Shown here: piece by piece, positions 10,672 to 24,900 of the stretch
Position numbering within the stretch: position 1 is the first letter of the stretch
How the letters are laid out: each line of letters starts with the position of its first letter
Origin: Trichoplax adhaerens
Taxonomy: Eukaryota; Placozoa; Uniplacotomia; Trichoplacea; Trichoplacidae
Assembly: GCF_000150275.1 (NCBI RefSeq)
Contig: NW_002060950.1
Span: forward strand, 2,468,106 to 2,532,105
Direction: 5' to 3'
DNA length: 64,000 bases
Position numbers and translations under genes: made by a program
Notes under the pieces: generated by a model
What the model saw: only the letters and a program-made list of their open reading frames with translations
What the model was told of the DNA's origin: nothing
Databases searched by the model: none

Positions 10672-12042
10672 GATTGCTACATGTAATTCATAATCATGAC
10701 AGTATCATTAAACTGAAATCACAACACTATGCCACTTGCTAGACCTTGCCAGTGTTCTGTATGGAAGAATACACTAACCTATTGTACTGCACCTAATGGG
10801 TTAGCATAAGATCAGGGTATAATATGTCATTACGGCTATACTATTTAAATGCAGTAAATCCTTAATAAAACAGACTTTCAGTAACCTTACTAGGAGGAGT
10901 GGATCAAAGTTCCTCCATTCAAAGTTACAGGTCCGACCAAGACAGAATCGTGACACAAATGCATAACAATAACAGTGACTTCTCCTTTTTTTATTTTTTT
11001 GTATTTTTTGGACTACCCAATGGCAACAACAACATTATTCATCATTCTCTAAACGGCAGTAATTTATTGATGTTACTTGTTGGCAGCAAGTTGCCATTCT
11101 CAAGCATTGACTTTTAAAGAATAAATAAAATAGGCAGCATCACAGATGAATTCCATTTTATTTATTTCATTAATCCTGCAAGCTTCTTAAATTACGAGAC
11201 GTGCGTACATCGTGCTAAACTACCTTGACGTAAGATTGTTATAGCAAAATAGATATCCATCATCAAGTTACAAAATTGTCAACGGAGAACGCGATCTCGT
11301 TTACGTATAAATAATGAAACTGTCAAAAAGATACATTATATTTATACACATCAATCATATTATGAACCAGCGATAGGAAGATATTGACTTTAGCAAAGAA
11401 TACAGTTTGAATGAATCATCTTACTTTAGTATGAACATACAGTAGTTCTGATGAAGAGAAAGTACTGAAAATTAGGGTTGAATTTCATCTGTAATATACC
11501 ATGTTTAGTTCGAGTCAAGTTGTAAGGAAATTGAGGCAGAAATTTGCATTTATACTGATTTAAAAATGTCAGTTAGGATAGGATATCAATTATACTCGAA
11601 ATAAAATTACTGTATGATAGATAGTCAATAACCATTAGCTAAGTTTATATTAAACATGTCTCAAAAATAATAATATTGACCTTGATTTACAGAGAATAGA
11701 CGTCTGGACATTCAAAAAAATGAATCAATGGTTATTACAATAGGTGTTTCCATAAAATTCTGCTTGCTAAAATGGAAATAAAGGTCATGATAGCAATTCT
11801 AAATTATCATATGCTCCTATTTATAGCTTTTAAAAGTTATCGTAACAATACGCAATAACCAATAACTTTAAATCTAAACTTCTTGCATAGCCTCAGCAAT
11901 GCAAATTGCTAACTACACTATTTATTGTACGCTCACACCATAAAAAACTGGCTGAGATAATAATAAATAGTGTTCCAAGCTTAGATTGTTGTGATGACAG
12001 TACGTTGATGTATCTTCAGCATTTATAAACAGCTAAAAAGAG
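10672..12042. other. intergenic region
   Basis: No coding sequence or structured repeat is recognised. The pentamer stops being frequent here, and the sequence becomes the A+T-rich type that fills the rest of the window. Confidence 0.5.
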
Positions 12043-12048
12043 TTTATT
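12043..12048 (-). terminator. polyadenylation signal AATAAA
   Basis: AATAAA on the minus strand begins 17 bases past the stop codon of the 469-residue protein gene. The close spacing suggests a very short 3' UTR. Confidence 0.5.
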
Positions 12049-12064
12049 GCATTGCCACTGCTCA

Positions 12065-13992
12065 CTATTTCCGATTCCCTTGCGATAGCTTCGTACTTCT
12101 AGCTTTCACAGATGTATTTGAAGTGATTCCTTGCTTTGTTGAAGTAACATTATTCATTACTACCTTACTGCTAGTATAAACACCTGGATCATTCGAAGTC
12201 TTGGTTGAAACAATTTTGCCATTTAATTTTACAGTCGTTGTAACACCTTTATTAGCTGTTGTATGCTCGCTGATAATCATCTGTGATGTAGTTGTTGTTT
12301 TTCGGCTAGTGGTAGTAGAACTGTCGACATTGACTGAAGTACTAGAAACAGTTGATTTATTATTTCGTGTGTTAATTCTGGGCTGACTCATATTCTCCGT
12401 CTTATTTTCAGCTCTAATAGTAGAAGATTCACTATAACTATTCTGATGATATGTAGTCTTCTTTTCTCTCTCTGTCTTACTAGCAATGCTAGTAGCTTGA
12501 TTACTGGATGACGTTGTCGATTTCTTTCTGGGAGCTATCGTAATTGTCGTCGTCACATTATCATTATTTTTAAGTCCCTCACGAGCTACAATAAAAGGTA
12601 ACAAGAATATGCATGAAATTATTTGAATCAGCAAGGCTACAAAATCTGCGTTTAAAATACTAAAGCAAGAGAAGGTAGTAAACGCTTCATTAAAAGGATA
12701 TTTCTGCCACCGCTTAATTAAATACTGTATGTTAATAACAGATATTTATACCATTAATAAAAAGGATGTATGTAATTTAAATCTTAAGAAATATCGAACT
12801 ATACATAAATCGACTACATCAATTGAAAGTATAAATTAATCTTAAAGACATTTATCTTACCCTTTATACAGCATTACTATGATGAATGATATTAAAGTAT
12901 GTACATAAATACGAAAACAAAATTAGGAATGCCTTACGCTGCGAAACCGCCTTATCAACAAGTATTGTGTAATTAAATTAAAGTCTATATTTTATCTCGT
13001 CATTAAATATTTCAGATTTTAAATTAGAAATATACGAATACACAGTATGATTAGAATGTTTCCTTAATAGAAAAGAGTGTAAATAATGCAAATTTGAGCT
13101 TACCTGAATTTTGAAGTGCTACTTGAATAGCACCTAGTGAATTAGAACGGTATAACCTTTGTTTTACAGGGGGTTTCTTATTTCCTTCTTTTTGCAAAGC
13201 CAACATTTTTTGCCTTGAAACCTCAATACTCCCTAGTGAACGCTTCCTTTCCAAGACAACTGGACGACTGCGATGTTTAGCTATAGAACGATTATCAGTA
13301 GGCGAGGCATTCATTTTCGATGTCGTGGTCCACTGAGTTGTGGATTCTGTAACAATCTCACGTTTCAATTTGGTAGTAGTAACGCGTTGATGTTGACTTT
13401 GAGAATTTGAGCTTCTCGTAATTAGTTTTGTATTTTGATACTGATCCTCTTTAACAGCCTGCTTTGCATTACTGTATTGATTAGAAGTATTGGAGTTACG
13501 TTTTTGCAAAACAATTTTCGTGGATTGATGTCTATCCACTTTCTCTGTAACTTGTTGAGCGCTGCCATATTTAGCAACAAATTTTCGCTCACGTTCAGCT
13601 ACGGTATCAGTGGATAATCCACTCCTTAAAACTTCAACGCTACCTATTGACAGCTTTCTAATACGAGTTAGATTCGAAGCTAAAGGATCAAAATCTCCCT
13701 TCGAGTATAAATCGCTTAATGAGCTCGCTCGCACTAATTTCTTGTGCTTTATAGCCCTATTGGCCTCGGTATATTTATTAATTGTTGCATTCGTATTTAC
13801 AGAGCCTACTATTTTGCGCTGCGATTCCGGTGAATTTGGTGCTGATCGAGATTCAAATCGAGATTTAGGGTTAGCCTCAACGAAAACAGCGCCATCTTCA
13901 AGCTCGTTCGGTGGAGAACTAGGAACTGATTGAGATCCTCTTCTAGAAGGTTGATCACCACCAGAGTGTGCTCGAAACTTTGGCTTTGCCAT
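12065..13992 (-). CDS. Ser/Thr/Arg-rich disordered protein with three RxxS[IL]G motifs
   Basis: Two exons: 13992-13104 and 12585-12065, joined in phase 1 (donor GTAAGC, acceptor TTATTGTAG), giving 469 residues. No known domain is recognised. The first 296 residues are basic and Ser/Arg-rich, with proline-directed sites (SVPSSPP, SAPNSPES). A short motif occurs three times: RKLSIGSVEV (112-121), RKRSLGSIEV (249-258) and RSNSLGAIQV (282-291), which fits basophilic kinase or 14-3-3 type sites (inference). A fourth, weaker site is VRASSLSDL (87-95). Exon 2 encodes a Thr/Ser-rich tail with runs such as TTTSRKTTTTSQ and a basic end. There is no signal peptide or membrane segment. The start is the first Met of the long frame. 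The 516-bp intron has no other feature. A cytoskeletal or signalling scaffold role is possible but unproven. Confidence 0.8.
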
Positions 13993-16900
13993 TCTGCTTT
14001 TAGCTTTGAAGGAACTAAACTTAGAGACGGCTAATAAGATAGAAGATACAACGCAATCGATGTTATTAAGAAGCTGGACAACATTACTACAACTACAGAA
14101 TGATTATTTTATTGCTAATTACTATCTTTCTTAGTTGCCATCATAATTAAACTACTGCAAATAGTTAGCTATACGGTCAATTACATTTCGGATTGCTTGA
14201 AAGATTTATCTAGTTGTATACTAGATAGACGATACAATATCATTTTCTACGATCAGTATTACAGCACATTTTAATTTGAGCTAATGAAAAGAATTTTGAT
14301 AGCTTCTTCAATCTATTGTCGGTTCGACCAATCTACGATATTAGGATTTTTATTAAGACATGCACCGTACCGCGGCTAAACTTTGAAAATCATATATTTC
14401 CCCAATTTACTGTATCTTCCAAAGATTCCTAATGTTTCTCAGCCATTAATGGTTTATAAATTGCAATTACTAGATAAACTATTATCGCTATCTAGGTATA
14501 GCACTGTGCTTAACAATAAAGATCCATATTGTCGGAATTATAATATTACAATGATTCCATTCTCGATACAGTTATACAGTATCGTAAAACCAAAGTGCAA
14601 AACTTATATATCAATTATTTATAACTATTAAATTAGCTCAACCTTCTCCGATAGAGTAAGTAATTAAAGCTGTTTTATTCAGCATCTATAATTGATATTA
14701 TCAGTATAATATTTCAGTAAAATTTGTTGATTATAGATAACCATGATTACTGTCATGATAGCAATAAAGCTTATATCGGTCAAATTGATTAAATGAAGGT
14801 AGATGTGGAACCTACGTATCTTGTTATTAATTTTATGATGGTAGTCTACAAGTACTTTGAAATTTCGGATAATATTCATAACGGTAGTATAAGTAAATAA
14901 CGCCCGGCATTATGTTTAAACGGTAATGGTCGAAATTAGACTTAGGCTTATTTTCTGTAATCAAAGTACACTCATGCTTATAAAAAGCATTTAAATATTA
15001 TATCTTAAAAACATCCGATCAGATTTTAGGCATTGTACGTAAACAAAGGATAAACAATCTGTCATACTGATCTTTCGGTATAAAAGTAATATAAAATATA
15101 TTCTGTGTTTTCAACTATAAAATCATAATAATAAATCTTGAATTAACATAGATAGTAGAGTATGGCTTTCTTTGTCCATCAAAGTCTAAACCTATTAAAC
15201 TACGATTATTAGCTAAAAGTGTTACCAAGTAAATCTAATGCCTTGATAAATTAGAGCATTGTTAATGTAAGGTGTAAAGGTAAACGACATTATAGACTTT
15301 CGAAATTTTTGGACAGTTTTGATAATAGTAAACTCGATATTTTTCCTACAGATCCTGTTACGATACTTGTAATAACTTAGTGTGTGTAGAACACGATCTT
15401 TCATTATATTCCGTCAATATTGACGATCTTATTCTAGTCAGCAGCTAGCTATATTACAAATATACAGAGAGAAAGCAACTCATGTATCGACCATCTAGTT
15501 CTAATTATCATGATACAGATGATGTTACAAGATTTAAAGTCATGCGTTATTCATGCATGATTAGGTTTGTATTATTGAATTCAATTTCTTATAAATGACA
15601 AGCCAGATGTTTCTTTACTGGCATTGTTACAAAAAGAATGATAACAAGAAAATATGTCAATGTCAGTTACGATAAATTGATTATTTCATTCCCAATATAA
15701 CTATAAATCGTTACAGTACCTACTATTACGACTTAGATGAAGTATGTAAATAATAGAAAAAAATAGCTAGAATAGTATTCCTTATAATAATGCAAGAACT
15801 ATTGGATGTTAAAAGAAATTATTAGGTATACGCGTATAACGACTAATGACGGAACTTACACTTCCTGCTATTTTCATGGCTGTTCTCATCCTATAATTTG
15901 TGATAAAGCATATTAGATCAGCTTATCTAATAGTAAAATAATTCAACCAAATTCTGTATTAGTATTAGCATACTATTGACAAGAGATTATAATTAGTTAA
16001 GCACATAAGTTGAGAGTAATTAAGATGGATGCAAAATAATAGTTAAACATCTGCTAGACACGTTTAGATCGTAAGGGGGCCATCGTAAGCTACCTTCTAG
16101 AATCAGCTAAAAATAAAGGCTGGAGGGATCAAATCTATATTTAGCGAAACTATTGTATCTGTGGCGTACATAATATTGGTCAAGTTTATTTTTAATTTAA
16201 CCGAAATGGAAGAGTTGCATTGCGGTATTATGATGATTTAATTGGTAAATTTATGTTAAATATTTAAATCAACTCGTTAAGTATAAAGACTGATTTTCTA
16301 CTTAGACATCATCCATTCAAGTCGTGGAAATTTTCAGATAATGTCACTACTTTAAGTATAACTTATTTCAGCTTTAATGATACCACAAAAAGTGTTATTT
16401 CTAATAAGTATGCTATGATCGACAGGAGAGTAGAGACTTGGACCGAGCCAAAATGCAATTTTAAAGTATGAAAAAATATTCATGTATTAACTCTTTAATG
16501 AATTCTTTCTATTATCAGAGTTGAGATCTTTTAATTTTTTCAGCATCGGCTATCGAATTGATTGCATGAAATTAATCATTCTATATTGGTGTTTAAACAC
16601 TACTGAAAAGGCTTAATAATTAGAAGCGAATTATGAAAAGCTTTTCTCAATAATTATTTCAAGTAACATAGATCAATAACATCAACAGTAATAGTAATAC
16701 GAAGAGTTTTGTTCTTTTGCTAAATTCTTACGGTATTAGTATAATCATTATCTTCTCCATAACTGTGATGTCTGTGTACGTAAGTTGCCATTTTGATTCG
16801 TTTTCGATCCAGTATTGAAATAATAAAACTTCTCGTTTCTATGCTCTTCGTAACCTCGAAGACTGTGATTGTAAGATAATTATGATGATATGGCTACCGT

Positions 16901-19900
16901 ATTTCTTCGGCCTAGTTAATGTCTGTAACGAAATAAAACGACGATGATTTAACCGATTTAACTTCAGAAAAGAAAGACTTTTGAACGACATTTTAATCGA
17001 TCTTCTATATTGTGTTGTTATAAATCTCAATAATGTAATAAAATTAGTTAACCTAGGAAATTTGATCATGGAAAGTTAATTTAATTGGATTTATTACCTG
17101 AGGATTAGGATTAATAACCAAATCATTAAATGTTTCGATCACTCTATTCAAGATAGTCGATGTTGCTTAACCAACAAAATGAAGGCAATACCACAAGGAT
17201 TATCGTCTAGCCACTACGCTAATGATCGCAACCAATGTCGACGAAATGAAACGATAATAGTAATCTTGATAGATACTTGAATCATTTGCATAGTTATCTT
17301 AATTATAATTTGAATTAAAACTGAAACAATAGGAAATAATTATATTGTCCTCCCACAAGCACCATTCTCATCTATTCAATCCTGATTCATTTATCATAAA
17401 GCTATGACAAAAGCAAATATTAATTTATTACTTCCTAGCCGTCGAAGGTTAAGGCTGATTTCTTTTCAAAATGCATCGTGTTCAATTCAGTTTCAATGAT
17501 ACACTCTTAAAATTTAGCCTCAAATTTAAGATTCGCCATAAATAGGAAAAAATAAATATTACAATCCATAATTCTATTTGCTAAATAAGTAAAATATCTA
17601 TAATCTGTTAGAAATAAGAATGTAGGCTTTAAATTCTGCTTAGTAGTTGCTATATTGACGTTTAACGATCATACTTAGCAGCGAACGAATTAACTACGAA
17701 TTTGATACCAGGGTAGGGGGTGATAGTGGGTGGAGAGAAGAATCATTGTTCTATAAATCATTGTTCCATGTCTAAAAGCATAGCCATGGACATGATTCCA
17801 TATAATTTCAAATAAGCTATTAGAATTATTGAAATGAAGTTTTAAAGGCAATGATCACAGACATTATAGTAAATCAATGTTGAAAAGAAGACCCTGAGGA
17901 AACAAACGATCTACGAGTATGTGCATCATGTATATGCCACCGTTTGCATCTGATAAAGTAAAGCTGATATTCAGATCAATAATTATCACAGTTTTTTAAT
18001 TAATTAATTATGATTATTAAATGCTACTTCAGTTAAAAGTATCTTAGCTATAATTAAATCTGTCAAGAAGCTTTCTTTCTAGCAGAAATTACAGATTGGG
18101 AAGGCATGAATTGCAATATTAAAAGTAGGGCTGTATCTAGATATAAAACTCAACATTCATTGTGGTTTGCCGGATCAGACGGGCATGAAAGACAGATCTT
18201 GTAGAGTAAAGCTTTTGTAATCTATATCAAATTTAGTTAGAAGATCTATAATGGGCATATCTTTTCTTATTTGTAAAATACTGTATATCAGATACAATTG
18301 TTTGGCTTTATAAATATTTTGGCACGGGTTATCTATCATTATTGATGGCTTTTTTTGAAAGGCCAATGGTCTTTCTTGTTTTTAATAAATAATTGCAATC
18401 CTCATGGCAATACACTGTTCATCATGGCAACGAAATAACATTGACATGGAAAACGGATTATTTCAAAAAAGAGATATCAATTCCTTTGATGACGATAATT
18501 AAAAGGTGTCTTAATTATCTTGCTTTTAGACTATGGCTGGATTTAAATAATAAATTGATTATAAACTATAGAACGTCCGTCATGTATGCATAAGCCAGGA
18601 AATAGAGCTAATTATCACAACTTCCACAAATGAGTCATTTTATTACTTCTTAACTAGTTTTAAGGTGGAGCTAAAACTGTACTACGGTCATTTTTTGTAA
18701 TTGAAACAATATAATCTGTAAAAAACCCTACAATATGATACAGTTTATGTTTACCTAGCTAATTTCAAGACATTGAAGCGATGGTGCTAGATACTGCATT
18801 AGTTTTAAAACTGTTTTGTATAAACTAATTCAAATAGACCTAAAGAAAGATTTAAATTGATGAAATTTGATCCACTTTGATAGCATTGGTAGTAATTGTA
18901 GCATGCTATGCGACCGTGTTGTTTCTAATTATGCCCTAAATTCCTTGATTATATAAATGTACTTGTTCATTAGCAATATTATTCTGCAGGGCATTTACAT
19001 CAGCGATAAACCGTTATCTTCTAGAAATATTGAACAAAAAAGAGATCTGTGAATGTATTTAAGTTTCTCACTTTAACATCGGCTCAATTGATTAATTTAA
19101 CGCAATTGGTGCTAAAATTTAATATTAAGATAATTATTTATCTTCCTATATACTTACTGAGAGCAAATACTGATGGAAATAAATATTAATTTTAAATTTT
19201 GTGACATGGTGGGCTTTCATCTCTAAATTAATCAAAATTAATGATTTCTAGATCAAGCGTAAAATAGTCAAGGGGTAAAATGAAGGAAATGATAGAAGAA
19301 AATCGCTCTCCATCATAATCTTATTTGTTTAAAATCTAAATTCAAACATGTTTGTCCTATTTCTGAATAATTGTTAATTTCCTTATAAAATTAAGCAATT
19401 ATAACGCTAAAAATAAGTAATAGCAGGCGATTCTGTTATTGCCGTTTAATTTTATGTTTACGCATATAATGATTTTCTTTTATCTTTTAGTCAAGTGATG
19501 TAAGAGACATGTCAAAGAGTCAACGATTTGATTAATCTAGTACATTCTTCTTTTGAAACTATTTTATATAAACTTAAATTCTATTAATTTGATAAAATAC
19601 TATCGATGACCATCTCAGATATAGAAACAAAGCGGTTTAATCTATACAACAGTACTAGAATTTCTCCTTACACGGGTATGCAGCTTATTAATGTTATTGA
19701 GGCTATTTGATGCAGCACCGAATATCACTTGTGTGGAAATTAAATTTTAGTTTCTAAGGCTTCGCTTAGAGTCAATTATTCGAGTATATGCTCATACTAC
19801 ATAGAATTATGGTATATCAGCCAGACTTGAAATATCGGATATGCTAGAATTGATCATGCAGTAGGCTATCGAACCTATAATTTAGCAGAGTAGAATTTGG

Positions 19901-21858
19901 GTATATCATGCCAATGATAGCTAATAATTATATAATACTTAACGTTAACATTTTATAACAATAATTTGACAGAATCTTTAAGTTAGATAACAAGATGATT
20001 TACACAATTCAAATTCAGTTATCAAAAAACTTTCAAGAAGAATTTAAACGAGATATTGGATAGTTGACTTATTCAAGATCTATTTGTTTTACTGTGTGTT
20101 CTCAATGCCAAGTTCAAAACTAATCCAGAGCAAAGAATTTATAAGTTATGATGAAGCATTATCGATTAGGGCCGATATTTGAACTAATGTAAAGAAATTT
20201 TCAAGTAATGCTAAATCGACACTCAACCAACATTTGTAACTAAAGCATAGCGCTCAAGCAGTCTGAGAAACTATAATAGAGCGAATTTACAGCTATGAAA
20301 TGATTGAAATATTTGTATATAATCCTTTCCTTCGAGTAACAAATTAATATTACGATGATTTCGGTAGCCAATCATTGCATTCATCGATAATTGTTATCAC
20401 GCATTAAATATTTGATCACCAACTTAATAAGCCTTCGATAAGATATATATATGTTAACATATATATAGATTGATAAGTACAGTAGGTATTTCTTATGCGG
20501 TAATTTACTAAAGGACGTCTATCTCTAGTGAGTACGGGTAATCGGAGCGTAAGAGAACAAAATTGCTACAGTTAAAATTGCTAATGCTATTTTTTTATGC
20601 AATAGCCCAAGCTTCGAGCGCGGTTTAAGCTAGATATAATAACTGCATAAGCACCTTACTTAAAAGGAGGTCTTCACATCTTGTGATAGCCTATAAATTA
20701 CAGTTTAAGTGTATTATAAAGTAAAGACAAATTATTTTGTTATTTAAGTTAAAACAGTAAATAGAATAGAATTTAATTTTATTTACAATTATTGTCCATT
20801 ATACTCTACAAATGATGCTAAAAGATAAAGAAAAGTGTTAAAAATAATAGTTGGTTGTATTATACTATAACATTCATATAATGCTAAATATTTCCTAATT
20901 TATCAACTCAATAAAAAAATGGAGATACGATAATGTCGTGGTTGATCTTTAACTATCAAATAAGTTGATTATTCTCAAGCAATTGGACTATGATTATTAA
21001 TACTCCCAAAATATACCGATGCTGATCAGCATTTGTTATACTCTATGCATACTGTTACAGATTATTTTAGATTTTTTGTATATAAAACAAAATAACTAAC
21101 ACATTTATGCAATATCTAATAGTGATTAAAATTGTATTTGGCAATGAATAACCACGTTAGTTTTAGTGTTACTTAAGATTAAATGTTCACAATTAAAATA
21201 CATTTTAAAATAATCCCGATATAATATAACAAGCATCAGACAGTTAGGTAGATGGAATCTCAACGCAAGATTATTGCATGTATTGGTATATCTGTACGTT
21301 AGTTATTACACTTATAGCCTTACAACTAACCAATCTATTGAAAGATATTGTCAATACTGCAACATAAGAAGCACAAAAAATAAGAGGGTCATTGTTTTAC
21401 CTCAACAATATCCATTGAAGGAGCAAACAGTGTTGCTGAAATATATCGACTTAGACGCTTTAGGAAAATTTAACTTGACGTTTGCATCATATTGTTAGTT
21501 TATGAATAGATATTCATTACTAGCTAATGATTGTTATCAATTATAAATCCGTCTAACTGTCAATATTTGTTACTTGTAATGCTTAAATACTGTACTTTCA
21601 TGAAGTAGTTATAATTAGCATTTTTTTATCACTAATAGCCACATAGCATGCAATATCATTGCAAAGGCCTATATTGACTTTCTCCTTCATATTCAATACG
21701 TAGAAATAGCTAAGAAATAATTATTATTATGTCTTAAATTCTAAATAACAGAAGAACATAATTGACCTTATAGATGTAAAATATGCAATAGGAAAACAAT
21801 TATACGAGCAACTATCAGACGACTTTCTACATATATAATTTAACCTTATGTTATTTCA
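13993..21858. other. gene-poor A+T-rich region
   Basis: No coding sequence is recognised on either strand over nearly 7.9 kb. All open frames are under 85 codons and have no family resemblance. The first few hundred bases would contain the promoter of the 469-residue protein gene. The only structured item noted is the palindrome at 20444-20467. Confidence 0.5.
20444..20467. repeat. perfect 24-bp A+T palindrome
   Basis: GTTAAC (20453-20458) is flanked on each side by nine alternating T/A bases, making a perfect self-complementary 24-mer that could extrude as a cruciform. It may simply be an AT microsatellite with a central interruption. Confidence 0.8.
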
Positions 21859-21864
21859 TTTATT
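21859..21864 (-). terminator. polyadenylation signal AATAAA
   Basis: AATAAA on the minus strand lies about 80 bases past the stop codon of the Q/N-rich protein gene and is a plausible 3' end signal. Confidence 0.45.
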
Positions 21865-21944
21865 TTAGCGTGTAAAGACTGAGTAAAGAGAGATTAATTT
21901 CTTTCCAATTCTTTGTTGAAATTGTATTGCTGAAACTCAAAGTC

Positions 21945-24900
21945 TTATCTCATACGTATCGATCCTTTACCCTTAGCTGACTGGGTACGTGGACGTGGAA
22001 TCGGTGCATCACTATTATCACCGCCATTGCGAGGACGCCTTGGAACATTATTACTAGGTCCAGTTGTAACTCGCGCTCCACGATTTGGTGATGGGCGTCG
22101 ATTATAATCTGCTTGATTGGAAGATTGGTTATAATTATCATTGTCCATTTCTTCATTGTAGCGATCATCAGGTGCATTATTACGGCGACTGCTAGCAGCT
22201 ACACTAATCCTTCCACCTCGAGATTGACTTGCTGCATTGTTACGACGTTCTCGATCATTGCGTCCATAGTCTTGATTATCTAATCACATTTTGTAACAAA
22301 AATTAAATTTATTCGATTAGCTATCGTTTTTCCTCATACGTTAATTTTCTATCCGCCACTTCATCAACATACATAAATAATACTAATTTCAAGCATTTGC
22401 TACGATTTTATGGTACTAATACCTAACAGAGAGTATAGAAACACGTTCTATTAAAAAATTATTTGATATCTAATTTACCTCGATCATAGTTTGAACCACT
22501 TTCATTATCTTGATTATAAAATTGTTGCGGTCGACGAAGCTTCATGCTTACTCTTGCTGAAGGTTTTGGCCTTACAGAGTTATCTAAGATTGAAAAATTT
22601 CAGGTGAATTATGATAGTTGCAATAATGAAAGAAGCTCTTTATCCTGATTAAATTTAAATTTGGACACAAGAATAAATTTATTCAAAGCAATATCATCAT
22701 GTTGTTGGCATAAATATATCGTCCACATTGATTATCAAATTAGTTTACCATAATCTTCCATGTTTGATGGATTATCTTGCTGATTAGTTGATGTAGTAGC
22801 TTGATAATTTGCTGCAGATCTTCGATTCGGTGGCATACCAGAATTAGCCGGTCTTTCATCGCTAGTTCTCGATGGCCCTGAATTCATATCTCTACCTCGG
22901 TTTCCACCAACAGAGACAGTAGCGCCTTTCGATACTCGAATAGTTCGATCTTGCGATGGTCTTCCCTCACCTTGCGTTGGTGGCTGTTTATTTCTACCTC
23001 CGCCATAACTAGGCTGATGTTGTGGTGATTCATTTGAAATATCTGAAGTCTCAGATTCCTCAATATTGAGAGCTAAATTGGAGCGACTATTGCCACCATT
23101 CCAAGATTTTTTATTATCAACACCAGCACGAGGACTTCTACGTATACCTGCAGTTGTGGATGGCTGTTGATAATTTGAATCTACCTGACTTCTTCCTACA
23201 GTTTCACCTGGATCATCAGCCGGTAATGGATATACTTGTAGATTTTTCAAATTGTGGCCTAATACGGAATTTACGTAATTATCAGTCTGCTTTTGCTGTG
23301 GCTGTTGCTGTTGCTGTTGATTGCCATAAGAATCCCATTGATTCCCGCCATTAGAATCGTTATAATCCTGATTATATTGCTGATTGTTATTATCATATTG
23401 ATCATAGCTGCTGTAGCCTTGGTTAGCGTTTGAATCATAGCTATACTGGGCTGTATAACCTTGCTGGGATTGATCAGCAGTAGAACTGGGATTTTTGTAA
23501 TCATAATAGGCTTTATTTTGAGACCCGCCATAACCTTGATTACTATAATTTTGATTCTGATAGGAGTTGGAATCATATCCATTACCATTTGAATAATTAT
23601 TTCTCTCCGTATTGCGATTTGGTTGCGGATAGGAATTTGTAGATGGTTGAGGCTGTTGCCAGTTTTGTTCACCGCCAGTAAAATTAGGAGGTTTTCCTTT
23701 ACTTTCATCAAGAATAGAAGGTCTACTTGATCTATTTGGTCGTTGATTACTTTGATTGTACTGGTTGCTTGATTGCTGCTGATTAGTATAACTATCCTGG
23801 TAGTTCCCAGAATATGGACGACGCTGATTTGAGTAATCGCGTTCTTGCATATTAGAGTGAGCATTGTCATAATTAGACTGTGATGATCTATTCTGGCTCA
23901 TAGCTGCATTGGGGCTTACATTTCGTTGATTGTAGTTAGATTCGTAGCCTTGCTGAGAGCTATAAGGTGCTTGCTTTCTGTTAGCATTATAATCATCGCT
24001 GCCATAAGAATAGGGTCGCTGATTTGCTTGCTGTGGCTGCTTTTGCTGTTGATTGGGATATTGATTGCCTCCGTAAGATTCGTCAGCAATGTTACTAGTG
24101 CTTTGATAGCCTGCTTTCATTTGATTTAGATTGTCGTACGATTGTGATGAGGCTAGAAGAGTGCCGAGAAGAGTCAATGAATTAGATTTATGAATACTTG
24201 GTATTAAACTACAGGCAAATATAATGCAAATATTTATACATTATTACTAATGATACTTTTATTTCATTAAACATGATTAATATATCAAATTATGAGAAAT
24301 TTTAGAAAATGAAGATTAAAAAGTTCAAGCTAAAATTGAGATAAAGTGTTCATAAAGAGTATATTATTCAACCCGATTATCAAGTATCGATTCATGCTTT
24401 ACTTTACAGGTATAAGTATTGCTAAAAAATAATTTTCCCGGCTAAAGTACGAGTATAAACGATAAACTATAAGTAAAAAGAAGACTGGGTGCTAATATAC
24501 GAATGATTCCGCAATGTCATTATCTGCGGTGTATAGAAAAGACGAAATGAGTTGGTTATGAACTAGAAAAATGATCAATAATAAATAGCCACGAAGGAAT
24601 GATGGGAATAATTTACTTGTTAGTAATGTAAATTTAATGAAACTTAATTTAAACAATCTTTCTACAGGTAGAAGAATTTCCTGAAGAATTTGATTACTTA
24701 GGGCAATAAGACAACACAACGATGGTAAAAGCACTAACAAATTCATCGCCATTTCAATATATACACGTATATCTGGTAATATTAAGAGGTAAAGTTTTTA
24801 AGGCGAAAATATTCTTGTAGAGAAGTAAGTTAAGGGATACTTAATGTCCATTGGTAACAAGGGTTTTCAACAGAATGAAAAGTAAATTAAATCGTATTTT

